Of a stretch of 64,000 nt of DNA, positions 17,355 to 25,990 are shown in pieces. The notes below the pieces were generated by a model that was not told where the DNA came from, did not search any database, and saw only the letters and a program-made list of their open reading frames with translations. Both the position numbers and the translations under genes were made by a program. How positions within the stretch are numbered: position 1 is the first letter of the stretch; every line of letters begins with the position of its first letter. Source of the stretch: JANQSP01 sp965237565 (GTDB lineage: Bacteria; Bdellovibrionota; Bdellovibrionia; Bdellovibrionales; UBA1609); contig OZ250145.1 of NCBI GenBank assembly GCA_965237565.1, forward strand, positions 1,240,001-1,304,000, given 5' to 3'.

Positions 17355-18683
17355 CTAAGGGAAATGTCTCATTTGTTTTATATCACTGAGCTTTGTAAAA
17401 ATTAAAAATAGACGATCCAGACCCAAGGAAATTCCAGAAGCAGGAGGCATTCCGGCCTTCATATCAGCCAAAAGTGAAGAGGAAAAAGGCACAGCCAATT
17501 TATTTTTTTGTTTTCTTTTTTGTAAGTCGCTCCGAAAACGACTCTCTTGCTCTTTCGCTTCTATCACCTCATCGTAAGCATTGGCTAACTCCATCCCCTT
17601 CCAAAAAAGTTCGAAACGACTGGCCCAAGCTTCAGAATTCACACGAGCATTGACTTTTTGAAAAGCAGGATAATCATAAATAATCAAAGCCTCTTCCTTG
17701 TCCAAAAAAGGCTCAATGCCATTTAGAAACAACAAATAAAACAAATCGTCCAAATGATAGGACTGATCAAAGGGAATCTCCATTTTTTTTAGCTGATCAA
17801 TAAAATCTTGTTTTGAATTGTTTGGATCAAGTTCCATTCCGAGATACTCCTTGAATAAAGATCTCATGCTCTTTTTTTTCAGCACCGGGGCGGAACAAAA
17901 AGCAAATGTTTGTGATACATCTTCTAACAATTGGCCCAAATCTTCTATCAGGCGATCCAAACTCGCATGAGCACGATACCATTCCAAAAGATAAAACTCG
18001 TGATGATTGAAAGGACCCTGCTCCCTATTTCTGAAACATTTTTTTATTTCATAAATATCTGTCCAACCACGACAAAGCAGTCTCTTCAAATGAATTTCAG
18101 GACTGGTTGGCAAGAACACTCTCTTTTGCTCTTTTTCTAAGGATAACTCCGTCTCAAATACAAACAAATCTGGTTCCGTGCCGGGGCAATCCACCAAGGA
18201 AGGGGTCTGGACAGGAACCAAAGACAAATCCTGAAGAGCTTTCTGGACACAATGTAAAAAAACAAACCAGCTTTTTTGTCTCTCAAAACTGAAGGGGCTA
18301 AAAAGAACTTGGCTCTGAGAAACAGAAGTGAGAACCAATTTTTCAAGCTGATGAATCTCCCCTTTTTTTACTTGGTCCTTTTGAACCTGAATGAGAAGCG
18401 AATCTCCTGCCGCCAAAACAGAATATACCTCGTCCCATGTTTGCCCCTTCCTGAAAGAGAAATCAAAAAATAACTTGGCTTTCGGAGACACAAAACATTT
18501 CACTTCCTGAGACGAGCTTCGCAAAATGAAACAATTTTTTGAAATTTTTTCAGATAAGGAAGCTCCCAACCAAAAAAAACCATCCGGCGAACTCTTTACA
18601 TGAAAAAAATGATGCAAAGAAAAGGCTTTCTCAGGCATGGACGGATACAGACAATTTTGAACGAATTCTTTTCTTGTTTTCAT
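17355..18683 (-). CDS. epmA: EpmA/GenX-like class II lysyl-tRNA synthetase paralogue
   Basis: A 442-residue protein, starting at the ATG at 18683 with GGAG eight bases upstream. The catalytic domain has the LysRS class II motifs as in GenX: TEPDLFVFETEL, FLPTSPEIHLKRLL, motif 2 YEIKKCFRNREQGPFNHHEFYLLEWYR, and motif 3 ASGISLGLDRLFLIF. GenX/EpmA ligates beta-lysine to elongation factor P. Usual EpmA is about 325 residues and lacks the OB domain. Here ~130 extra N-terminal residues have an OB-like strand pattern (FWLGASLSEKISKNCFILRS, then AGDSLLIQVQ). It could be a LysRS-like protein that kept a divergent OB fold. No EF-P or epmB gene is in the window. Confidence 0.72.
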   Translation of the reverse strand: MKTRKEFVQNCLYPSMPEKAFSLHHFFHVKSSPDGFFWLGASLSEKISKNCFILRSSSQEVKCFVSPKAKLFFDFSFRKGQTWDEVYSVLAAGDSLLIQVQKDQVKKGEIHQLEKLVLTSVSQSQVLFSPFSFERQKSWFVFLHCVQKALQDLSLVPVQTPSLVDCPGTEPDLFVFETELSLEKEQKRVFLPTSPEIHLKRLLCRGWTDIYEIKKCFRNREQGPFNHHEFYLLEWYRAHASLDRLIEDLGQLLEDVSQTFAFCSAPVLKKKSMRSLFKEYLGMELDPNNSKQDFIDQLKKMEIPFDQSYHLDDLFYLLFLNGIEPFLDKEEALIIYDYPAFQKVNARVNSEAWASRFELFWKGMELANAYDEVIEAKEQESRFRSDLQKRKQKNKLAVPFSSSLLADMKAGMPPASGISLGLDRLFLIFTKLSDIKQMRHFP

Positions 18684-18847
18684 GAAAACCACTCCAAGAA
18701 TACTAATTGTTTTTTTTATTTCTAGACAGTTTGATGCACTTAGACCTTAATAAAAAAATATCCTTGCCTTATTTTTTCACTGAATACATAAAATGAGCCG
18801 TAGATTTCTCTTCTTTTATGCAAGAATTTTACACATAGGACTCTTTA

Positions 18848-21709
18848 GTGAATCTGGATCAAAAAGCGGGTTTTGTTTATCGACACATTGGTCCAAGAGA
18901 TCATGAAATTCAGGATATGCTAAACAGCCTAGACTGTAGCAGTCTGGATGATTTGGTAAAACAGTCTGCTCCCAAAGAAATCATCAGCCAAAACAAGCTG
19001 AACCTTCCTCCTAGCCTAACGGAAGTGAAGTGCTTAGAAGAAATAAACAAATATGCCGAACAAAATAAAATTTTCACATCCTACATAGGGAATGGATACT
19101 ATGACACTGATCTACCCCCTGTGATCCAAAGAAATATTTTAGAAAACCCATCTTGGCTCACTCCCTACACTCCTTATCAATCCGAAATTTCTCAGGGCCG
19201 TTTGCAAGCCCTGCTGAACTTTCAAACCATGATTACGGAAATGACGGAAATGGAAATAGCCAATGCCTCCTTGCTAGATGAAGCAACAGCCTGTGCAGAA
19301 GCTGTCACCATGGCTTATAGGTACCAAGAAAATTTGGAAGCTAAGCACATCTTTGTGGACCAATTGATTTTTCCTCAAACACTTTCCGTACTCAGAACAA
19401 GAACGAGGTCCATGGGTATAAAAATTGTCCTCGGCTCTGCAAAAGATTTCACTTTTGATCCAAAAAAATTCTTTGGCATTGTGATTCAATATCCCTCTTC
19501 CAACGGCCAAGTGGAAAACTGGCAGACCCTTTGTGAGAAAGCACGAGAAAAAAAAATCATGAGCTTATTCAGTGCAGATTTATTGAGCCTTTGTCTATTG
19601 AAAACACCTGGCGAGATGGGAGCTGACATTGTCACGGGTTCTTGCCAAAGAATGGGACTGCCCATGCTTTGCGGAGGACCCCACGCTGGCTACCTAGCTA
19701 CTAGGGAAAAATATGTTCGCCTTGTACCCGGACGCATTGTCGGAGTGTCGAAAGATCGGCATGAACAAAAAGCTTTGCGCTTGGCTTTGCAAACCAGAGA
19801 ACAACACATTCGACGAGAAAGAGCTACTAGCAACATTTGCACCGCTCAAGCACTGCCGGCTGTATTGTCCAGTATGTATGCCATTTATCACGGAGCAAAG
19901 GGGCTTAAAAACATAGCCCTATCCATTCATTGTCTCGCTCTCAGCCTCGCTGAATCACTAAAAAAAATGAATTTTAAAATAAAAACAAAAGATATTTTTG
20001 ATACGGTTCAAATAGAATTGTCGAAGGAAAAATGCAATGAGATTTACCAAAGACTCCTTCAAAATAAAATCAATGCTTACCTTGTGAATCCACAACTTTT
20101 GTCTTTTTCCATCAACGAAACAACCCACTTAGAAGATATCAAAAAACTTTTAACTATTTTGAATCCTGAAAAAGCAGATTTGATTGAAATCAAAGAAAGC
20201 AAGCTACCTGCCATTTACCAAAGAAAATCAGCCTGCCTAAAACATCCCGTCTTCCAAAACTATCACTCTGAAACAAAGTTCCTTCGCTACATTCATAAGT
20301 TGCAAAATGAAGACCTCTCCTTGACCCATTCCATGATTCCCCTAGGCTCTTGTACGATGAAACTCAACGGCACAACAGAACTCTTACCAGTCACTTGGCC
20401 AAAATTTTCAAAAATTCATCCCTTTGCTCCTCTGGAACAAAGAGCAGGTTATACAAAAATCATTAATGAATTAGAAAAAGCTCTATGTGAAATCACTGGA
20501 TTTGGTGCTGTTTCCTTTCAAGCCAATGCAGGCTCCCAAGGAGAATATGCCGGCCTTCTGGTGATTCGCCAGTATCATGAACAAAGAGGGGAAAAAGAAA
20601 GAAAAATTTGCCTCATCCCTTCCTCCGCCCATGGCACCAATCCAGCAAGTGCTACGATGGCTGGATTAAAAACAGTGATTATCTCTTGTGATAAGAAAGG
20701 AAACATCTCACACAAAGATTTAAAAGAAAAAATTGCCCTTCACAAAAATCATTTAGCTGGTTTGATGATTACCTATCCTTCCACCTTTGGTGTTTTTGAA
20801 AGACATATCCCCCAAATATGCGAGTGGGTACATGAAGCAGGGGGCTTGGTGTATTTGGATGGAGCGAATATGAATGCCCTAGTTGGCATCAGCCGACCTG
20901 CTGAGTGGGGAGCGGATCTTTGTCATCTCAATTTGCACAAAACCTTTTGCATTCCTCATGGAGGAGGAGGCCCCGGAGTTGGCCCTCTCGTTGTAAAGAA
21001 AAAGCTGAAAGATTTTCTTCCCTCCCATCATTTCTCATCTGAGCCCTCTAAAGAACTAGCCATTTCCCCCATCAGCTCAGCCCCTTGGGGAAGTGCAGGG
21101 ATTTTGATGATCCCCTTGGCCTATATCAAATTGCTGGGAGCAGAGGGCCTAAAAAAAGCCACACAAGTGGCCCTTTTGAATGCCAACTACATTGCACAAA
21201 AACTGAAGGGAAATTATAAAATTCTCTATACGGGAGAAAATGAGCGAGTGGCTCATGAATGCATCGTGGACCTTAGAAAATTCAAACACAGTGTGGAAAT
21301 CACTGTAGATGATGTGGCCAAAAGACTCATTGACTATGGCTTTCACGCACCCACTATGAATTGGCCCATACCCGGCACGCTCATGATCGAACCCACAGAA
21401 AGCGAAGACCAAGAAGAACTACTTCGCTTTGTTTCCGCTTTGATTGAAATACGAAAAGAGATCAAAGAAATTGAAAAGGGAGTGTATGATAAAAAACACA
21501 ATGTTCTAAAAAACGCCCCCCACACTCTGGCAGATAGCTTACATGAAAAGTGGTCCTTTCCCTATTCCAAGCAAAAGGCTTTCCATCCACTACCATGGGT
21601 AAAAGATCATAAATTTTGGCCAAGCGTCTCAAGAGTGGAAAATGCCTTTGGAGATATCAATCTCTCTTGCTCCTGCCCTCCCATCGAACTGGAAACACCC
21701 TTACTCTAG
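18848..21709 (+). CDS. gcvP: Glycine dehydrogenase (decarboxylating), P-protein
   Basis: A 953-residue single-chain P-protein of the glycine cleavage system, with both halves fused as in E. coli. It decarboxylates glycine with PLP and passes the aminomethyl group to the H-protein lipoyl arm. The start is GTG at 18848, preceded by AGGA at suitable distance. N-terminus: FVYRHIGPRDHEIQDML. The first half has TREQHIRREKATSN-like TREQHIRRERATSNICTAQA; the second half has the PLP Lys698 in NLHKTFCIPHGGGGPGVGP and SAPWGSAGIL. No gcvT or gcvH gene is in the window, so the rest of the complex must be elsewhere. The last nine bases overlap the convergent subtilase gene. Confidence 0.98.
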   Translation: MNLDQKAGFVYRHIGPRDHEIQDMLNSLDCSSLDDLVKQSAPKEIISQNKLNLPPSLTEVKCLEEINKYAEQNKIFTSYIGNGYYDTDLPPVIQRNILENPSWLTPYTPYQSEISQGRLQALLNFQTMITEMTEMEIANASLLDEATACAEAVTMAYRYQENLEAKHIFVDQLIFPQTLSVLRTRTRSMGIKIVLGSAKDFTFDPKKFFGIVIQYPSSNGQVENWQTLCEKAREKKIMSLFSADLLSLCLLKTPGEMGADIVTGSCQRMGLPMLCGGPHAGYLATREKYVRLVPGRIVGVSKDRHEQKALRLALQTREQHIRRERATSNICTAQALPAVLSSMYAIYHGAKGLKNIALSIHCLALSLAESLKKMNFKIKTKDIFDTVQIELSKEKCNEIYQRLLQNKINAYLVNPQLLSFSINETTHLEDIKKLLTILNPEKADLIEIKESKLPAIYQRKSACLKHPVFQNYHSETKFLRYIHKLQNEDLSLTHSMIPLGSCTMKLNGTTELLPVTWPKFSKIHPFAPLEQRAGYTKIINELEKALCEITGFGAVSFQANAGSQGEYAGLLVIRQYHEQRGEKERKICLIPSSAHGTNPASATMAGLKTVIISCDKKGNISHKDLKEKIALHKNHLAGLMITYPSTFGVFERHIPQICEWVHEAGGLVYLDGANMNALVGISRPAEWGADLCHLNLHKTFCIPHGGGGPGVGPLVVKKKLKDFLPSHHFSSEPSKELAISPISSAPWGSAGILMIPLAYIKLLGAEGLKKATQVALLNANYIAQKLKGNYKILYTGENERVAHECIVDLRKFKHSVEITVDDVAKRLIDYGFHAPTMNWPIPGTLMIEPTESEDQEELLRFVSALIEIRKEIKEIEKGVYDKKHNVLKNAPHTLADSLHEKWSFPYSKQKAFHPLPWVKDHKFWPSVSRVENAFGDINLSCSCPPIELETPLL

Positions 21710-23200
21710 CATTTCAAGTATCGACTGAAACTCGTTAGACTCACTGGGTGTAGGCTCTCTGGGGACAAACATTTTTCCCTCTTTTACAAGAAAAATATTG
21801 CCTTTGTAATCCACTTTTTCATCCATGAAGTTCACCTCTCTTCCCCTCATAAGGATTTTTGCCGGATCTCTTCTTTCCTTGGAGATCGAAGCAGTCTTTT
21901 TCACTTTTTCAAGATTCATTATCTCCTTTGTCGATGCAATCTCTTTATCAATTTTTGGAGCAGGATCCGCAACAAAGAAAAGCTTACCCTCTCTGAAAAT
22001 AAAAATTTTTCCTTTGTAATCAACAAATTGATCAATGAAATTCACCTTGCTTCCCCTCGTAGCTATGGCTTTGTAAATATTCAAACTCTTTGATTGATTG
22101 GTTTTCCCTTTTAAAGAATCTCGAAAATCCCCTGTCATTTTTAATTGCTGTATAATAAAATGAGCTTTTTTGTTTTTATAGTAATCCGCCACCAAAACCG
22201 CTGCTCCCGTGGCAAAAGCCGTTGACTGAGAAGTCCCCTTCATGTGTCCGTATTTCCCGCCCGGCAGAGTAGAAAGAATATCCACGCTTCCAGGGGCGGC
22301 CTGCCCTACATACTTTTTCCCTTTGCTCGCCCACCCACCCTCAAACTCTTTCTTTTTATTCACCGCTGTAACAGCAAGAATATTCTTGAGATCATAACTA
22401 GCTGGATAATATTTTTTCTTATCCACATTAGAACCCTGATTGCCGGCAGCTACCACAACCAAAATCCCTTTTCTCTCAGCTTCCTTTAGAACCCTTTTTT
22501 CCTTCTCGCTTGACCCCGGACCGCCACCCGAATAATTGATAATGTCTGCACCATTTTTGATGGCATATCGAATGGCCTCAATCGTATTTTCCAAATTGTA
22601 TTCTCCGTCGTATTGTGCACCGTAATATTTTAGAATCATAAGGCTCACTTTGGGAGCCACTCCGCTTATGCCGATCCCATTGTTTCCAACGGCTCCGATA
22701 ATGCCCGCAATGTGAGTTCCATGTCCATGGATATCTCGAATATCCTTGTTCCCCCATTTGCATCCTATTTTATTCGTACTTTTTTTATCTTTGTTTGTTT
22801 GATCGGAAAAATTCCAGCCGTGTATATCATCTATACAGCCGTTGCCATCATCGTCTTTTCCATTCCCTGCAATCTCCCCCAAATTTGTCCAGATATTCTC
22901 CTTTAAATCAGGGTGTTCAACATCTGCTCCCGTATCAATGACAGCCACCACCACATCTTTGCTTCCTTTTGAAAAATTCAGCCAAACATCCCCTGCTTTT
23001 ACTTGTTTTAAACCCCATTTTTCCCATATACGAGGGTCTTTCATAATTGTCTCTAATTCTTTGGTCGGTGAGTCTTGCACCTCTGCCTCTCCAAAAGACG
23101 ATTCCCGCTTTTGCTCCTGAAATAAGCGAAACTGAAAAATGGCAAAAATTAGAAAAAATAAAAAGAAGCTCCCTAAAATGATGCGAATAAAAATAGTCAT
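21701..23200 (-). CDS. Exported subtilisin-like serine protease (S8)
   Basis: A 499-residue subtilase with an N-terminal hydrophobic segment (residues 3-24) serving as signal peptide or membrane anchor. The catalytic triad is visible: Asp89 in VIDTGAD, His160 in HGHGTHIAG, Ser324 in GTSQSTAFATG (the usual GTSMA is replaced by GTSQS). Asn254 in AAGNQG forms the oxyanion hole. Residues 105-125 hold a DDDGNGCIDD calcium-type loop. After the catalytic domain come two similar ~29-residue segments (382-410 and 452-480), each of the form VNFxDxxVDYKGxIF and ending EGKxF. They are perhaps small beta-hairpin binding modules. The start codon follows a hairpin that displays the ribosome-binding site. 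Confidence 0.93.
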   Translation of the reverse strand: MTIFIRIILGSFFLFFLIFAIFQFRLFQEQKRESSFGEAEVQDSPTKELETIMKDPRIWEKWGLKQVKAGDVWLNFSKGSKDVVVAVIDTGADVEHPDLKENIWTNLGEIAGNGKDDDGNGCIDDIHGWNFSDQTNKDKKSTNKIGCKWGNKDIRDIHGHGTHIAGIIGAVGNNGIGISGVAPKVSLMILKYYGAQYDGEYNLENTIEAIRYAIKNGADIINYSGGGPGSSEKEKRVLKEAERKGILVVVAAGNQGSNVDKKKYYPASYDLKNILAVTAVNKKKEFEGGWASKGKKYVGQAAPGSVDILSTLPGGKYGHMKGTSQSTAFATGAAVLVADYYKNKKAHFIIQQLKMTGDFRDSLKGKTNQSKSLNIYKAIATRGSKVNFIDQFVDYKGKIFIFREGKLFFVADPAPKIDKEIASTKEIMNLEKVKKTASISKERRDPAKILMRGREVNFMDEKVDYKGNIFLVKEGKMFVPREPTPSESNEFQSILEMLE

Positions 23201-23222
23201 GTGAATTTTTCCTCGAATTCAC
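23201..23222 (-). promoter_or_regulatory. Hairpin displaying the ribosome-binding site of the subtilase gene
   Basis: On the minus strand GTGAATT and AATTCAC form a perfect 7-bp stem whose 8-base loop CGAGGAAA contains the Shine-Dalgarno sequence. The ATG follows the stem directly. This geometry suits translational control or simply keeps the site exposed. Confidence 0.55.
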
Positions 23223-23392
23223 TTTTCGGCTGATCAAAAGGCGTACTTAAAGCCATGATTGACTTTTCGGAACTTATTGAGCTTTTCCGGCTTTTTTATA
23301 TTTTATCTCTCATTAGCATTGACCGACAGACGGCTTTCCTTTAGCTTGGTGTGAAAGAGGAATTTTTTCAGTCCTTTGTGGAAATTTTAAAA

Positions 23393-23698
23393 ATGTCGAA
23401 TCTACTGGGAAATCAACAACTAAATACTTATGAGGTTCAAATTGGAGGTTGTTCGCTCAAACTGAAATCTAGTCATAGCTCAGCAACTGTTGATAGAATT
23501 GTGGAAGTCGCCAAAAAGCAATTCCATTCTTCAAAACAGAAAAACCCTTCCTTACCATTGCAAAAAACTCTTACTTTGAGTTGCTTGAATATGGCCGAGG
23601 AATTGGTTTGCTTAAAAAAAAATCTTTCGCAGAAATTAGACAAATTAGAATCTTCCGCCCAAATGATTGCTTCTGAACTGAAGTCTTCCTCTCTGTAA
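23393..23698 (+). CDS. zapA: ZapA-like cell division protein
   Basis: About 101 residues from the ATG at 23393 (an in-frame GTG at 23351 would add 14). The pattern is that of ZapA: an N-terminal strand pair YEVQIGGCSLKLKSSHSS, then VDRIVEVAKKQF, a helix LPLQKTLTLSCLNMAEELV, and a C-terminal coiled coil. ZapA stabilises FtsZ protofilaments at the division site. The position supports it: directly upstream of the 5-formyltetrahydrofolate cyclo-ligase gene, the order found in many proteobacteria. There the 6S RNA gene usually lies between them, but only 60 bases are available here. Confidence 0.75.
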   Translation: MSNLLGNQQLNTYEVQIGGCSLKLKSSHSSATVDRIVEVAKKQFHSSKQKNPSLPLQKTLTLSCLNMAEELVCLKKNLSQKLDKLESSAQMIASELKSSSL

Positions 23699-23758
23699 AA
23701 AAAATCGGAGTGACAGTTTCTTATCTGTTGCTTCCTTCACAGATGGAGGACCAGGGCT

Positions 23759-24364
23759 TTGTCGGGCTGGAGCAAAAACAAGCAACGTGTATTTTTCAAG
23801 AAAAAAATCAATGACATTGTAAAAGTTGCTGATTTTATTGAACTTTCCAAGAAGTTAGAATCTCAACTCTCTGCCCTAAACCTATGGAAAAAAAATCCCG
23901 CACCAGCAGTGGCCTCCTATCGTGCCCTAAGCTCGGAACTCTCTCCTCATTTTTTTGAAGAAAGGCAAAACCACTGTCACTTTGTTTTCCCTAGAACCAA
24001 TAAAAATTTGACAGATATGGAGTTTGTTTCCCCTCAGCCCAATACAAACTGGAAAAAAACTTCCCTAGGAATTTTAGAAGCCACTCAGGCTACTCCCTTT
24101 CCCACCGAGGACATTCAAATATTTTTGGTTCCAGGTCTCGTCTTTGACCGAAGAGGACGTAGATTGGGCAGAGGCCTAGGACTTTATGATCGTGTCCTAG
24201 CCAAAGCCTCTGGCATAAAAATTGGTGTCACCCTTTCCCAGCAAATTTGCAACGAAAACCTCACAGAAGAAACACATGACATCCCAATGGACGCCCTAGC
24301 AACCGAAAATTTTACTCTAATTTTCACTACTCAACATTCACCTCTTTTCAATGGAGCTCATTAA
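23759..24364 (+). CDS. 5-formyltetrahydrofolate cyclo-ligase
   Basis: A 201-residue enzyme converting 5-formyl-THF to 5,10-methenyl-THF with ATP, salvaging folate. The C-terminal signature is clear: VPGLVFDRRGRRLGRGLGLYDR, then IGVTLSQQI and HDIPMDALATE. The N-terminal substrate-binding part is divergent. The start is uncertain: TTG at 23759 is the best in-frame choice and no ATG is available upstream of the conserved part. The gene is followed after three bases by rny, so the two are co-transcribed. In E. coli the same gene (ygfA) follows zapA and 6S RNA. Confidence 0.87.
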   Translation: MSGWSKNKQRVFFKKKINDIVKVADFIELSKKLESQLSALNLWKKNPAPAVASYRALSSELSPHFFEERQNHCHFVFPRTNKNLTDMEFVSPQPNTNWKKTSLGILEATQATPFPTEDIQIFLVPGLVFDRRGRRLGRGLGLYDRVLAKASGIKIGVTLSQQICNENLTEETHDIPMDALATENFTLIFTTQHSPLFNGAH

Positions 24365-24367
24365 AAA

Positions 24368-25945
24368 ATGGATCAATTGTTTTGGATTCTTGTTAGTTCC
24401 CTATCCGGCTTTATAATAGCTTGCACTGTTTTTTTGTTTTATTTCAAAATTTCTCAGAGACGTAGAAAAAAAGATTTGAGAAAAGAAATGAATCTCATCA
24501 TCAACCAAGCCAAATCGCAAGCCATGCGAATTGAGAAAAATATGCATGCCAAGTCTAGAGATTTTGAACGTAAAACCAGACACAAACTGGAAAGCGAAAT
24601 CAAAAAAGAGAAACAGCAATTGGAGAACGCCAAATACCAATTGGAAAATCAAAAAAACAAAGTAGAATCCGAATGGAAAAGAAAAGCAGCAGAGATGGAA
24701 GATAAAATCAAAGGATTGGATCGTGAAAAAGAGCGAATGATCACTATGGAACAACAATTGGAAAAGATGACAAAAAAAACAAGTACAAAAATGGAAGATC
24801 TCAACAATCTTCTAGAGAGAACAGCAAGCATGACTCGTGAGCAAGCTCGAAATGAAATAAAAAACACATTGGAAGAAGAGATGAAAAAGCAGATGATCCC
24901 TCAACTCATAAAAGTTGAAGAGGAAATGAAAACCGAATCTGAAAAAAGAGCCAAACAAATCCTGTCAAAGGCTATTGCCCGCTTTGCCTCTGAAGTTTCC
25001 ACAGAAAGAACGATTTCCTCAATGCCCATTCAAGGAGAAGAAACCAAAGGAAAAATCATTGGTCGTGAAGGAAGAAACATTCGCGCCCTAGAAGCTGCCT
25101 GTGGTGTGGACATTATTATTGATGAAAGCCAAGAAACCATTATCATCTCTTGTTTTGATTCTCTGAGAAGAGAAGTGGCTCTTCAATCCATTCACAGATT
25201 ACTAGAAGAAGGCCGAGTCCATCCAGCTCGTATTGAAGAAGTTGTTGGAAAAATCAAAAGAGATATTTTTTTATCCCTTGCAGAACAAGCCAAACAAGTT
25301 TGCTTTGAACTAGGTATTCACAATGTCAAACCCACTTTGATTGAAAGTCTGAGTTTTCTCAAATATCGTTTTGTGTCAGGGCAAAACATGTTAAAAGCTA
25401 GCAAAGAAATAGCCTATTTGGCTGGACTGATTGCCTCTGAAATAGGCGTAGATGATAAACAAGCCAAGAGGGCCGGATTGCTTCATGCCATCGGCTTGAG
25501 CGTGGATCACCACATTGAAGGAAGCTACTCACTGGTTGGCTCTGAATATGCGAAAAAAAATGGAGAATCAGAAGCCATCTGCCAAGCTATCCGTTGTCAC
25601 AACGAAGAACTGCCCGCCCAATCCACTTTGGACCACATCCTTCAATCAGCCTATAGCCTTTTCCATGAACGCCCGGGGGCTCAACAAAAAGTAATAGAAA
25701 ATTATATCAACCGACTCAAAGACATGGAATCCATTGCCAATAGCTTTGACGGAGTCATTAGAAGCTTTGCCATCCAAGCTGGAAAAGAAATACGAGTGCT
25801 AGTGGATAGCGGAAAAGTCACAGATGAACAAGCTTTTATGCTGAGTCGAGACATTGCTAGAAAAATTAACAAAGAAATAGAAGCGAGCGGACAACTGACC
25901 GTGAGTGTACTTAGAGAATGCAGAATGGTTGAACAAGCAAGATAA
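24368..25945 (+). CDS. rny: RNase Y with degenerate HD active site
   Basis: A 525-residue RNase Y by architecture. It has an N-terminal membrane helix (residues 5-26), a long coiled coil to about 205, a KH domain with GKIIGREGRNIRALE, and an HD-type domain with the conserved tail SFAIQAGKEIRVLV. The nuclease centre is altered. The canonical L-L-H-D-I-G-K reads LLHAIGL here (His373 kept, Asp replaced by Ala374). The second His of the usual HH pair is Asn412, and the Asp of the A-D-A-L stretch is Tyr429. These positions are metal ligands in the HD superfamily, so the protein may have lost RNase activity and act as a scaffold or RNA binder. The frame is intact over its full length, so it is not a decayed gene. 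Confidence 0.9.
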   Translation: MDQLFWILVSSLSGFIIACTVFLFYFKISQRRRKKDLRKEMNLIINQAKSQAMRIEKNMHAKSRDFERKTRHKLESEIKKEKQQLENAKYQLENQKNKVESEWKRKAAEMEDKIKGLDREKERMITMEQQLEKMTKKTSTKMEDLNNLLERTASMTREQARNEIKNTLEEEMKKQMIPQLIKVEEEMKTESEKRAKQILSKAIARFASEVSTERTISSMPIQGEETKGKIIGREGRNIRALEAACGVDIIIDESQETIIISCFDSLRREVALQSIHRLLEEGRVHPARIEEVVGKIKRDIFLSLAEQAKQVCFELGIHNVKPTLIESLSFLKYRFVSGQNMLKASKEIAYLAGLIASEIGVDDKQAKRAGLLHAIGLSVDHHIEGSYSLVGSEYAKKNGESEAICQAIRCHNEELPAQSTLDHILQSAYSLFHERPGAQQKVIENYINRLKDMESIANSFDGVIRSFAIQAGKEIRVLVDSGKVTDEQAFMLSRDIARKINKEIEASGQLTVSVLRECRMVEQAR

Positions 25946-25990
25946 TTTGAAATGCAAATGCTCGCATCAAAAAAAAATGGATTTTTACAT

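Noticed and set aside
23699..23758. 6S RNA between zapA-like and cyclo-ligase genes
   Set aside because: Only 60 bases are available, and no bulged, closed-rod structure is visible.
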